A DNA stretch of 64,000 nt. Source: Gorsachius magnificus. Its lineage: Eukaryota; Chordata; Aves; Pelecaniformes; Ardeidae. How positions within the stretch are numbered: position 1 is the first letter of the stretch; every line of letters starts with the position of its first letter. Where the stretch lies: contig CM067083.1 in assembly GCA_034008185.1 (NCBI GenBank), forward strand, positions 122,778,337 to 122,842,336, in the 5' to 3' direction. Position numbers and translations under genes: made by a program. Of the stretch, positions 49,651 to 61,022 are shown one piece after another. Below the pieces are notes generated by a model. That model did not search any database. It had not been told where the DNA came from and saw only the letters and a program-made list of their open reading frames with translations.

Positions 49651-51241
49651 GTAAGAGGGTGAATTGCATTGGAAGGTGAGCTGGACAATGGTGGGAGAAC
49701 CAGAGTGATGAGGGTCAGAGTGGGCCATGCCAGATAGGCAGCTTGACCAAATGTGGTCTCTGTTGGCTTTAAAGGCTGTGATTTTGTTGCCTCCATAAAT
49801 GTCTGTAGTCCTTCATGTATGCAGATGGGTGCTGGTCTCCTGCAAATGCACAGATGACTTGGTTACCCCAGGTTGTCTTAAATGGGGCTCTGCTGTTCAT
49901 GTGCAGACAAGTAAGAAAGGAAAAATCACTTTAAAGAACTGTCAGAGGCACCCTTAGGATATTTTAGACATTTTTGATACCTTGGTGAGCTGGGCCCTGG
50001 TGTAATTCTTTTAGCCATGGAGTACCAAGCGAGTACTCTTTTTTTTTGGGAGACATCAGCCTCCTGTATGCTTCCTCTTCTCAGATGATACCATCTTTTG
50101 GTCAAACCAGTTCTGAATATGTCTTCAGGTGTCGCTTTCACTTGTAAGCGACAATCACCCACAGTTCGACGTGTGAGCTGCACAGGGGGCTTTGTCCTCA
50201 TCCCTGGGCCACTGATACACAGACACCAATATGAGGATGCAGCAAATGGCGTTTATTATAACACAACAACAGCTTTTATACCCCTTATCAGGCCCGCCCT
50301 TCTTCTTCCTTCTTCTTGGTGATGATGATCAGTAGGCGGTCTTCTTCTACACTCAATTGCTTCTCCCCTTTTTATTCACCACATTCAGGGTCCAGTTCCC
50401 TTGCATTTTTAATGTGCAGTGCTGACAGGTATCCCTCCAGTTCTGTTTCTCTCCTCCTTCTTCAATGAATGAAAGGGAGATTTGGGGCTCAAAAGGGTTC
50501 CCAGTCCAATATCCATTCACACTGGACATCATTTCCCAGCTATTTTCGGCCAACAGTCTCCCACTCTGGTGCCTAGTGTTTGGCACTTGAATCCCTTTTA
50601 ACACATGCAGGTCAGATTTCTGGTTACCACAGGAACTGCCACCTGTGAAACCCTCCATGGTTTTTGGAACACCAACTCAATTTTTTGGAACTACTTTGGT
50701 GTGGCTTTTGCTGTTTTGCTCTGACAACACTTCTGTCTTTTAAAGAGAGGTGCGAGATGTCTCTGCGGTCTTGTGCAGATGAGCATCCTTATGAATGTTG
50801 CTTTTGGGGTATCTCTCAGTGCGGGCAAGGAATCTGCTCTCCCTGGGAGCATCTCTTTCCCAAAATGCACCCAGTGTCACCAGATGGGAGGAGAGGGGTG
50901 CACAAGGAGTTTCTCAGGCTGGGCTTGGGCAGGAGCACGGACATGTGGGTGGATGGAGCAGGACGTCCCTGTGAGCAGGCCTTCATCCTGCTCGCACTGC
51001 CACACTCACCTGCAGGATGGGTGTAAGGTGGGAGGGCATGGCAGTGGGGCACAGAGGCACCTCTCCTGACCCAAGCCCTCTCCCTCTGTCCTCACTTGCA
51101 GGCTATGGGCAGATTAGGAAGTATTGCCCCAAGGTGGGGTACTGCTCCAGCAAGTGCACCAAGGCGGATGTGTGGTCCTTCTCCTCCGACTGCAAGTACT
51201 ACTGCTGCATCCCCCCGGCTGGAAGGGGAAATAGGAGCTGA
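49593..51241 (+). CDS. OvoDA1: ovodefensin, gallin/cygnin type (two exons)
   Basis: Small secreted six-cysteine peptide of the ovodefensin family (beta-defensin relatives of bird and reptile oviduct and egg white). Exon 1 is 49593-49650 and encodes the signal peptide (MRFLYLVFAVFLLVSLAVPG, last Gly split). Exon 2 is 51102-51241, after a CTTGCAG acceptor, and encodes the whole mature peptide, starting near YGQIRKYCPK and ending GRGNRS. Total 65 residues. Cysteines follow C-x5-C-x3-C-x11-C-x3-C-C, the gallin/cygnin spacing, with the family's Gly before the second Cys. TATAAATA lies at 49489-49496. The 1.45-kb intron holds an antisense solo LTR. The subgroup symbol follows the spacing-based naming as I recall it. 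Expected antibacterial role and oestrogen/progesterone induction are family knowledge. Confidence 0.93.
50130..50383 (-). mobile_element. solo LTR of an endogenous retrovirus (254 bp)
   Basis: Lies antisense in the intron of the gallin-type ovodefensin. It is bounded by TG...CA (TGTCGC at the left, CACCACA at the right) and flanked on both sides by the 6-bp repeat TTCAGG (50124-50129 and 50384-50389). On the minus strand it has a TATA box (TATAAAA, 50280-50274) and AATAAA (50257-50252) packed within 30 nt, followed by a U5-like segment. A 6-bp target duplication suits an ERVK-type (class II) element. No internal viral genes remain. Confidence 0.85.
51102..51241 (+). CDS. OvoDA1: ovodefensin (gallin type) exon 2, mature peptide
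   Basis: Encodes GYGQIRKYCPK...YYCCIPPAGRGNRS and TGA at 51239-51241. All six cysteines lie in this exon. Confidence 0.93.
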
Positions 51242-51336
51242 AGAAGACGCTTCTTCTGAGGAAGAGGAGGCACTGTGGTGGCTTTGGGAGCAGCTTCTCA
51301 ACTGTCTAACCCAATTTCCATTGCCTCCTCTCAATA

Positions 51337-51342
51337 ATTAAA
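51337..51342 (+). terminator. polyadenylation signal of the gallin-type ovodefensin
   Basis: ATTAAA, 96 nt after the stop, followed by an A-rich stretch. It is the only candidate close to the gene. Confidence 0.5.
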
Positions 51343-51629
51343 AAGAGAAAAAAAGGAGATGTAACTGTGGTGTATGCGGTGTGGTTACTTGTGTCCCCAT
51401 GATCCTATGTAGAGTATTAAGACAGGTTCTCCAAGCCTAGCCCAAAAGGCCCGTTAGCAGCACGTCTCACTGTTGGTTTTGCACAGAATTGGTTATAAAA
51501 GTGCTAAACAGACAGAGTTTTCTTCTCTGTTTCTCACAGTGAATTCAGCCAATGGTCAGTGAAAAAGGTCTGGTTGGAATAACGCCCTCTAGGGTGTCCC
51601 TTTCCCCACTGAGCCTCCTAACAAAACCC

Positions 51630-52050
51630 ATGAGTCTCTTGGGCTTGTTCAGCCTGGAGAAAAGAAGGCTGCGGGGAGACCTGATTGTGGTCTTTCAGTA
51701 CCTAAAGGGAACCCATAGGAAAGATAGGGAAAATCTTTTTAGTAGGGCCAGCTGTGACAGGACAAGGGGTAATGGTTTTAAACTAAAACAGGGTAGGTTT
51801 AGACTGGATCTAAGGAAGAAACTCTTTACAATGAGGGTGGTGAAACACTGAAACAGGTTGCCCAGAGAGGTGGTGGAGGCCCCATCCCTGGAAACATTCA
51901 AGGCCAGGTTGGATGGGGCTCTGAGCAACCTGATCTAGTTAGCGGTGTCCCTGCTCCCTGCAGGGGGGTTGGACTAGATGACCTCTAGGGGTCCCTTCCA
52001 ACCCAAAACATTCTATGATTCTATGATTCTATGATTCTGTGATTCTATGT
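51630..52050 (+). mobile_element. CR1 3' fragment behind the gallin-type gene
   Basis: Starts at CTTGGGCTTGTTCAGCCTGG and ends in repeated ATTCTATG. Same subfamily as 20556-22099. It lies about 390 bp after the ovodefensin stop. Confidence 0.93.
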
Positions 52051-52054
52051 GTGG

Positions 52055-53150
52055 GAGAGAGCCCGGTTCAGTCCTGGGGCTCAAATGATCCATATCCATC
52101 TGAGATCCTGGCAGGACTGTGTTAGCATGCCTGAGTAATGAACAGGAATGGGTGGGTGCAGTATTTCACACTCCCCTCAGCACCTCCCAGACACCTCCTC
52201 TAGAAGGATCTTTGGGAGAGCATCATTCCTGCCCTCTAATTCCCAAAGGCTTCTCTGCTGAGACCACCTACGAGAGCATCTATTGGAGTCATCCATGGGT
52301 GCATCTGCAGGCATAAAGCAGCCCTAGCAGGGTCTGTAAAGGGTTTGCAGCAGCCTTTTCTGCTGCAATGTTTATGTCCATCCTCATCTGTCTCAGCCTA
52401 TGGAATCACTGTCGGCACCTTCTGTATAGAAAATAATCATTGTCTACATGTCCTTTTAACGATGTCCTGGTTTCATGTTCATGTGCCCTAGCTGTGGTTT
52501 TATGAGTGCTGGTAATATGCAGGTCTACTGAAATCTTGTGCTCTCTGAAGGTGTCCTCGGGTTGTGGGGAAAAAGGTCCACAGGACTGGAGAAACCCAGG
52601 AATTGTAAGGGAACACAGTGAGACAAAACAGGGATTGGTGAAAGTGACAAATATAGATACAGGGACCTAAAAGGGAGTGCTGTGAGACAACCCAGTAATG
52701 ACCAGCTGTTGGTGAAGGTGTTGAAGGAGCTACCTGCAAGCTTGATAAACACACAGTGGCCCATGGCAAGCTTCCACCTCCTTCTCTTCCAGTAAATACA
52801 TAGCCAGCTTGAATAAAGCCAATACCATTTCCCATGACCTCTGCAGACCTTGGGTGGCGAATGGATAAGTAGAAAGGTGAAGAAAAACACGTAACTAAAA
52901 TCCCTGCAGCAGATTTCAGGCTAGAAAATGGGTTGCAAGCCGCCTGTTTTGTTTTCCTACTTGGTCATTCCTAGAAGAGGAACAATTTGGGGAACCTAAC
53001 ACATCTCCGTGACCCCCAGGCTACAATAGGTCACATGCAGGAGTGGAATAATGAAGTGATCGTGAATTGCTGTTGGTTTTCATGTAAAACCACATCACTT
53101 TAATGCAGTCATCAACACATAAAATGTCTCAAGGGTGGGGGTCACGAGGA
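52055..53150. other. intergenic between the ovodefensins, no gene seen
   Basis: Two overlapping minus-strand frames of 111 and 121 codons (52500-52890) have no recognisable motif and no splice context that I can support. Confidence 0.45.
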
Positions 53151-53154
53151 TGAA

Positions 53155-53462
53155 GCCAGACTCTTCCCAGTGGTGCCCAGCGCCAGGACAAGGGGCCATG
53201 GGCACAACCTGAAGCAGAAGAGGTTCCAGTTGAACGTGAGGAAGAACTTCTTTACTGTGAGGGTGATGGAGCCCTGGCCCAGGCTGCCCAGGGGGGCTGT
53301 GGAGTCTCCTTCTCTGGAGATATTCAACCCCCGCCTGGACGCTGTCCTGTGCCCCCTGCTCTGGGTGAGCCTGCTTGGGCAGGGGGTGGCACTGGGTGAG
53401 CTCCAGAGGTCCCTTCCAACCCCTGGATTCTGGGATTCTGGGATTCTGGGATTCTGTGATTT
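53155..53462 (+). mobile_element. CR1 fragment with (GGGATTCT)n tail
   Basis: CAGCGCCAGGACAAGGGGCC ... CTTCCAACCCCTGG followed by GGGATTCT units. Same subfamily as the fragment at the start of the window. Confidence 0.9.
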
Positions 53463-54439
53463 ATTCCCCCCTCTCATGTGAAGCTTTTGTGGTTTCCATG
53501 TCTTGAAAGGTATTTTGGGAAAAACTCCTTGTCTTTCATATCTGGCAGCTGGAGTAACTGGAGAAATTATGGTAAGTACCAATTAAAGCAGCATCATAAA
53601 TTTCAGCTCCAAAAGAAAGGGTGTTTTTCTGAGCCCTGCTTCTGGAAGCTGCAGGGTGATAATAGATTGGATCCTGGCTGTAGGATTTTTTTTTTCCCCC
53701 AATGCTTTCCTCTATATCTTATTTTCAGTGAAATATCGTGACTTCTGCAGAAACATTTGAAAGAAAGCAAGCTGCACAGAGTAAGCAAAAAAGCACTTTC
53801 CACACAAATCTGGAGTTGCCATATTGTCTGGTGCTATACATTTTAGTGATCTGTCTTTTCTTGTAGTGACAGTCAGTACATCTGCCCTGGAAGAAAGAGG
53901 AATGCCAGGCATAATGAAAACGTCTGGTCCAATGATTCGTGTTAATATGCCCATCTGCTTCTCTGTCACTCATACCTACGTCTGATCGCAGCCAGCAATA
54001 GGGGCAGAGTCTGCACCGGCGCTTTTTGCGTCAGGACACGGACCTTTCTGGCTGAGTGCAGTTTGTACGACTAGCAAAGCAATGACCCATCAGGGCTTTT
54101 TCTAGCTGATGCTTCCCCAATAAGAGGGAGGCTGAAGGCTCACCAGCTCTCAGATTTCACTCTCCGAATGGCACTTACGAGTCTCCGTGCCTCCAAGTCT
54201 TCCCTCTTCTTGCACGGGGGCATTAGCCATCATTAAAAAGAGGTAAACACTTTCTCCCTGAAATGGGAAAATAAAAAAGCAAATAAAGGGTCCCAAAATT
54301 TCTGGCTAAAATTCCCAAGATTTATCAAGCAATGCAGTGTAATGATGCTGTTCTCTCTTCTCTCTTGCTTTCCTTACTTGCATTCCCGGTCTCTACTGGG
54401 CAATGAAATAACCAACATAGAGCCATTCATTTGACATAG

Positions 54440-55740
54440 AAAATTAGTTTGGTTTTTCCTATGTGCTTTGCTCTACATCAATCTGCACTGAATCTCATCA
54501 GCCACTCAAACCACCGAGGTCCTTCTGCACCCACCACCTTTATTGCCCTGAACAACACAGCCCCGGCAGCAAATTTTGCCATCTTTCCATTCAACCCTTT
54601 TTCCAGATCTTTCATGATCAAATTTACCACTGTAGCCCCACCAGTAACCTCCCTCAGTGCTCCCCATGACCTCCCTCTCCTGCAGCTAGAGTCCCATAGA
54701 GCTGGTCCTTGCCTCCTGCATCCCGATCTCCCTAGTCCACTGCCTTGTGCAGGGAGGTCTAGCAGGTTTTTAGGACCTCAGTTTTTCCCATGTTATTGCA
54801 TTTATAACTGGTACAATCCTGGCTTACAATCCTGTAGGACCTTTCAGGTTGTTGTTTGGTTTTTTTTTTTTTGCATAAGATTAGTGTCTGCCCATCTTTG
54901 CCCAGTCAATCTTTGTTAAGCAATAGAGGTCAGGAGAGCCGCTATTTCATCCTTGAATTCCCTTAGGACTTTTTGGGGATAAAGGTCTGGGTGCTGAGTT
55001 TATTTCCTCTCTTCCACCTCCTTTACATTTAAGACAAGTCCTTTGATGAGTCCCCACAAAGGAGCGTTCAGCACGAAGATCTCCCTTCTTTCTTGCAAGG
55101 TGAACGCAGCTGCAGATATTTCATTTAGCTTCCATGGAGCGGCCTTGTCTTTTATTACCCTTACTGCTCTGACCATCTCCTGCCCTACATGTTCTTCACC
55201 AGGCTTCCTCTTCCTGATGCATTCAGAAAAAAAAAATAAAGACTTATTTTAAGCAGTTTCTTTGCCTTTTGCAAGTTCTTCCTGCAATTCTCTGCTGAGT
55301 TGCCTTACTGTGTTTTACGCTTTGTCAGGCACTGTTTATTATCTTTTCTATTTTCTGTGTTTGGGCACAATTTCAGCTTCTTCTTTCTAACAACCTCCCT
55401 CATCCCACTGTTTTGCTATGACCTTTTCCTTTTGCTCTTTCTCAGAGCTTTTTTTAATAGGTGTCATACATTTTCTCCAAGTCTCCAATATAGTGGCCTC
55501 AAATAGCTCCCACGGTGCTTGCAAAGAATCTTTTTGCAAGGATTTAACTCTTTTAGCTGTCCCTTTTGTCTCCTTTTTAACAATTTCTCCATTTTTATGT
55601 CACTCCCTTATTGAAATTAAGCACAAAAGTAGCGGCCTTTTCATCCCTTGTTGCTCCTGCAAAGATGTGGAGTGGAAGTACCGTATGATCTGTGCTGCAG
55701 AGTAGCTCTCCCGGGGTAAAACTCTGACCCAAGCCCAGTG
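54440..55740 (-). mobile_element. ancient CR1/L3-type LINE fragment
   Basis: Heavily mutated reverse-complement LINE ORF2. Recognised from stretches such as TTTCATTTAGCTTCCATGG followed by GCCTTGTC, AGGCTTCCTCTTCCTGATGC, and GAATCTCATCAGCCACTCA. No frame survives. Confidence 0.6.
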
Positions 55741-56424
55741 TGCTAGTCAGAACCAAGCGCCGTTTCTCTGTTATTTAGCACGCCAAAGGTGGTACTGAGA
55801 AATCACTTGTTAGGTCTTTGTCTCCTACCGCTAGGTCAGCGAGCCTGTAGCTGATGTTTTCTCCCCATAAACACATGAAAACCCTGTAATACAGTAATTT
55901 ATCAGTACTGGCTTTGTAAGGCATAGATATCCATCTACTTCTCCAATACAAGGTGCTTTGCAGGACATAAACCTGCTTCTTGTCATAGATAGAATTTATA
56001 ATATGAACAGATTGGAATTAGAGCAGTAATGGTTGACTGATCGCGCTAGGGAAGATATGTTTTCGCTTTTTCTTGGACCTCTGTTCACAGCTTTGTCCAA
56101 GAAATTAACTTCTGGGCAACTAATCCCCTCCAGGACAAGGTCTAGGCAGAGTTTCTGAGATCCTCTGTACCAGAGCTCTACCCTGGGAAGACTCAGGACT
56201 GTGTCTTCCAACCCTATCCTGCACCTTTGTACCCAAAGCACCATCCGACACACAAGAAGCAGACTTTCAGCATGATGCTGTAAAATGGGAGATGATGGGG
56301 GTTACTGTTTTAGACTTTGTGCTTTTGCTCCTCCTTCTGACAGCCTGAAACTGCCACAAGCACCGTCCACGTATGCGATATCATTTGATTGCTTGTCTTT
56401 TTTTGGATGCTCAGCTTCATGATT

Positions 56425-56528
56425 AAGGACTACTTAGGGACAGGGGTTAGTGGTGGGATTACAGGGTTAGGGGAATGGTGGGGCTTGGTGATCTTAAAGG
56501 CCTTATCCTTCCTAAATGATTCTATGAT
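56425..56528 (+). mobile_element. CR1 tail
   Basis: TTAGGGACAGGGGTTAGTGG ... CCTAAATGATTCTATGAT; about 100 bp. Confidence 0.85.
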
Positions 56529-57047
56529 GCCAAGAGGCAGGTTTAGCCCTGGCAAACACCTCTTGTTGGTGTAATAGCTGAATATTTCTCTCTCATAATG
56601 CCAGTCTGTTACCACGGATTTCTGAGACACCAGAACACAGTCCCTGCCGTTTTTATTTTTCACTTTCATACATGTCACCAGCAGTACCACCCTCTCCCTG
56701 CTTTCACTGTGGGTGTAAATAAGACTGGTTGAAGTTCTCTCTGCCACCTTGTGATTGCTATCTGGTCCTGGAATGACAGCCTTTGTGATCAAAGAGTTTC
56801 CTACCAAAATCAAGTTGTTATTATTGACCATCTTTACATGAGACCACTTAAATTTTTGCTCCCGTCAGCTCCTGTCTTGCCTCCAAAGGCAGCCAGTGAG
56901 AATCTCTTGGATGCCATTCATAGCAGGGCCTTTCGCTTTCCTTTGGTGAAGGCAGCTCAGACAAATAGCATTTCCACATGAGAGAGACAACACTTTTTCA
57001 GCCAAAACCTTTGCCGTGAGTAGCCGGTGTCCCTTGGTCCCTGCTCC

Positions 57048-57910
57048 TCATAGAATCATAGAATCGTTTAGGTTGGAAAAGCCCTTTAAGCTCCCCCAGC
57101 CCAACCATTCCCCTAACCCTGCCATCCACCCCCAAACTCTGGCCCTCAGCACCTCGTCTGCCCGGCTGTTAAATCCCCCCAGGGCTGGGGACTCGACCCC
57201 TTCCCTGGGCAGCCCCTTCCAGTGCCTCACAGCCTTTGGGGAAGGAATTGTTCCCCATGGCCAACCTCACCCTGCCCTGGCACAACTTGAGGCCATTTCC
57301 CCTCTCCCATCGCCCCTTCCCTGGGAGCAGAGCCCGACCCCCCCGGCTCCCCCCTCCTCTCAGGCAGTGAGGGAGCGATGAGGGCTCCCCTCAGCCTCCT
57401 CTGCTCCAGGCTGAACCCCCCCAGCTCCCCCAGCCGCTCCCCAGCAGCCTGGGGCTCCAGACCCCTCCCCAGCTCCGCTGCCCTTCTCTGGACACGCTCC
57501 AGCCCCCCCAGGTCCTTCTGGGAGGGAGGGGCCCAGGGAGGGGCCCAACCCTGACCCCAGCATTTGAGGGGCAGCCTCCCCAGTGCCCAGCACAGGGGCA
57601 CGGTCCCTGCCCTGCTCCTGCTGGCCACACCACTCCTGATACAAGCCAGGATGCCGCTGGCCCTCTTGGCCACCTGGGCACCCTGATGGCTCATATCCAG
57701 CTGCCTCTCGACCAACACCCCCAGGTCCTTTTCTGCCGGGCAGCTTTCCAGCCCCTCTGCCCCACGCCTGGAGCGCTGCCTGGGGTTGTTGTGACCCCAG
57801 GGCAGGACCCAGCTCTTGGCCTTGTTGGACCTCATACAGTTGGCCTTGGCCCATGGTTCCAGCCTGGCCAGGTCCCTCTGCAGGGCCCTCCTCCCCTCTC
57901 CCCTCCTCAC
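57048..57910 (-). mobile_element. CR1 fragment, G+C-rich subfamily
   Basis: About 860 bp. The open frame 57227-57910 (minus, 227 codons) is CR1 ORF2 C-terminal sequence. Longer minus-strand frames of up to 308 codons here are out-of-frame readings running into flanking DNA. Confidence 0.93.
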
Positions 57911-59730
57911 TCCCTTCTTTTGAAGATGAAGCTTCTGCAGGATGTTCTACCATTGGAAAAGGAGATGAATGACCCAGCGAGGTTTTGGACATTTCCTGGC
58001 TGTCAGGACAGGGCAAACACAGCTTCTTTTTCCTGTGAGTGCCTTCAGCTGTGGAAATGTTAGATGGCTGCACTGCTGTTCTGAAAGAAGTGAAAAAGAA
58101 AAAAACCCCAATGGAATATAAGCACAAAATGCACGCATATGAAACGCCAACCATGTGCAGCAGAGCTGCATCCCACCTGCCTTCCCTGCTTCTGCAGCCA
58201 GTGGAGGGAAGAGCCGGTTGCAGTAGATGAACCCCCAAATTGCAACCTGTGCAACTTCTGTGGCTGGGAAATGCAGGGGTTAGCATTCAGGGCACCTGGG
58301 CAGAAGAGGCCAGGCAATTTCCTTCTGCCTCTTTTCTTTTTTTTTTAGGAAAAGCCCCACATTTTGTGTGTTGAGAGCTTCTCTACTGCAGGGAGCACTG
58401 GGTTCCTCTTGGTGATCCCAGGTCCAACCTTCTGCTAATAAAGGAGGCAGGATCTGAAGATGAAGGAAGCCTGTCTCCCCCCCCTCTCCTTGCGTTACAC
58501 CCATGTCAAATGCCAGGCTGAACCCCCCAAAACAGGACCCAGGCCTTCCCTCCAGTTGGTGTGGTTGGAGGGTCCCTCTGCTCCCCTGGAGGCCCCAGGA
58601 GGTCACACAGCTGCAGATGACAGACAGTAACAGGGACACACACACACACGGAGTCATTCTCCTAACAACAGAAATTCAAAATAAACCACTGGCATCAGAA
58701 AATTTCTTCAGCTGCAGAAGCATTTTGAAGGCTGGAGATGCAGCAGAGCAAGAGACGCCCCTCAAAAACCCATCTTGCAGTTCCTTCACTTTCATGTGTC
58801 TTTTCACTCTCCTCACAACGTTCTTTTTTATTTTTTTTTCTTGGGGAAAAATGGGAAAGAAACAGCAAGGGGTTTTTTTTTTGGTTCAGTGTTTCCTTTG
58901 CAATTTTTATTATTTTACCAAACTTTCAACCCCACATGTCTATGCAGCCTTCTCACCAGCACATGGGTGGTTTAGGTGACTTTTCCTTCTTTCACATCCT
59001 GTTATCGGGGGTCAGGTAAAGCTCGACAAATCACTGCTTCGAAGAGGATGGTGGCTCTTGATGGGCTATCCCCTATCAGGTGTGACATTTACCTGCTGCC
59101 TGTCCCTGCCTGATCTCAGCCCACACAGAACAGATGTTAAGCCCCTCATGCTCAGTGTCTCACAGCACACACCTAGTGTGGAAGGCAACTTTTTCCACTT
59201 ATCACAAAAAAAAAATCATAAGAAATCCCACCGTTGCCACAGCTTTATCAGGATTCCTGTCTCCTTGGTTAGTCTTTAAACTGATAAAGTTTATAAAGTT
59301 ATCGGATTTCACATTTATCCTATGTCCAGAGGATAAAATAAAGGGGCAAATAACCTGCTCACTAGGTTATTTCGGTTTGCCCCCAGATTGCCTGGTACGC
59401 TGTCATTTGGAGCATGGTGGTTGGTAGCGAGCCCCTTGGAACAGCCTACGTTGTACGTGCGGACACGAGGGTGGATTCACCCCTCCGGCTGGCGGCAGAG
59501 ACGCCTGCAGGCGCCGTGTGTCTGGATTCCCCTGGCAACCAGTGGAGTTTTGAAAAAAAGACAGAAATCAGCCTCAGGAAGAAATTACCCCCCAGCTCCG
59601 TGTACCGGCTGTAGTGCCAAGGTTTCTGCTGACCACAGAGGATGTGCAGAAGAGGGGAGATGCAGACCTTCTCCCTGCCAAAATCAAACAATCTTTCTGC
59701 AAGGGAAAGGTCTGTATCGCCTCTCTTCTC
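57911..59730. other. intergenic between the ovodefensins, no gene seen
   Basis: Contains a short (AC)n run at 58637-58648 and several T tracts. No six-cysteine exon and no recognisable protein. Confidence 0.5.
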
Positions 59731-59734
59731 TTGC

Positions 59735-59932
59735 AGCATCCATCCCTGGGAACATTCCAGGTCAGGTTGGATGGGGCTCTGAGCAACCAGATCTGGTTAA
59801 AGGTGTCCCTGCTCCCTGCAGGGGGGTTGGACTGGGTGGCCTCTAGGGGTCCCTTTCAACCCAAACCATTCTGTGATTCTATGATTCTATGATTCTGTGA
59901 TTCTATGATTCTATGATTCTATGATTCTATCC
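59735..59932 (+). mobile_element. CR1 3' tail with long octamer run
   Basis: ATCCATCCCTGGGAACATTCC ... then about eight ATTCTATG/ATTCTGTG units (59868-59932), the longest CR1 tail array in the window. Confidence 0.92.
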
Positions 59933-59934
59933 TT

Positions 59935-60890
59935 CAGTCCAACAAATACCTGTGCAGTAGCCTTTCTGCAGGCTTGAAAGACCCCATGACTGGAAACTTC
60001 TTCTATTTCCTGGAAGATTTCAGAGAAACCGGGCTGTTTTCTGTCCCATGAGCCAGTCAGGGAGTTGACCCTTTTTGACACAAACATCTCACCTTCCGGG
60101 ATTGCTCCTGAGGCTTGTCTGGCTGCTCTGGGCCACCCAGCCCCAGATCACTCCCCGTCCCCCTGCAGAAAGCCTGGAGTGAATGGTTTGGCATGCACTG
60201 GAAGGCGTGGGGAAGGGGACACTGAAGAAATCCATCTTTGTTTTTTCTTCCATTAACGGTGACCCCCAAGGAAATAAGCTACAAAATAGGCTACCTTGAG
60301 AAGTCACCTGCTTTGTACTAAAGTGTCCAGGACAGCCACAAAACCTGAGTGGCTGCACTGGGATGAGGATGTTCTATAGGCAACCCAGGAGTGGGATTTT
60401 GGGGGTGCAAGGAGAAGGCTGTTTGCCTCCTGTCTCTACCCCCTGCAATGGGACTGAGGTCCCCAGTGCAGAGGCTGAATGGGACGGATGGGGCATTGGG
60501 GGCTGTTGTGTCCCCTAAAACTAAACTGGGATTCAACTTGTGGAGGAGGGAGATACAGTATTAGGCAACCAGTCTTCTCCCAGCCTTTGCCACCACCCTG
60601 CTTTGAAGCAATGGGAAAATCCCAAAGCCTTTTCTCTGCCACAAGTCTGGGGCTGTCAGCAATGCCCAGGGCTTTGGAGGTGTGTTGTGATCACGGTCCA
60701 GGGAGGTCTGGCTGCAGAACCTCTCCTGGAGCTGCTGTCCTGGGAGGAGAATGAACCACACAGCACACAGAAATCACTTCTGGCCATCTTTACTTCAAAG
60801 CAGTGAACGCCGTCTCTGTCACGTTGTGAATACAGCACTGGGAGCCCCACTGCAAGTGCTGCTCTTCCTCCGTGGCTGGAGCCTTTCCCC
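59935..60890. other. 3' flank of the minus-strand ovodefensin
   Basis: Nothing recognisable except a possible AGTAAA polyadenylation signal on the minus strand near 60787-60792, about 100 nt after the stop. Confidence 0.35.
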
Positions 60891-60891
60891 A

Positions 60892-61022
60892 TCATTTTCC
60901 CTTTTTGGGTGGGGGGATGCAGCAGTACATCTTCCCGCAGGACTGACTGAAAGTCCACTCATCCCTTTTGGCACACAGGTAGGAACAGTACCCGCCACAA
61001 ATGCCCTTAAGCTGCCCATACC
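60892..61022 (-). CDS. minus-strand ovodefensin exon 2, mature peptide
   Basis: Carries all six cysteines (CGGYCSYLC, then C-x4-CC) and the stop at 60894-60892. Confidence 0.9.

Noticed and set aside
52500..52890. Two overlapping minus-strand frames of 111 and 121 codons
   Set aside because: No homology recognised and different phases over the same DNA; no supporting signals.
53712..53973. Two overlapping minus-strand frames with several cysteines, considered as a further defensin exon
   Set aside because: Cysteine spacing fits neither ovodefensins nor avian beta-defensins, and there is no signal-peptide exon nearby.
57360..58286. 308-codon minus-strand frame
   Set aside because: Out-of-phase reading of the CR1 at 57048-57910 continued into flanking DNA; the true CR1 frame is 57227-57910.
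58139..58348. Cys-rich plus-strand frame (CNLCNFCGW), considered as a defensin exon
   Set aside because: Lacks the paired CC ending and the C-x3-C core; no acceptor or signal exon.
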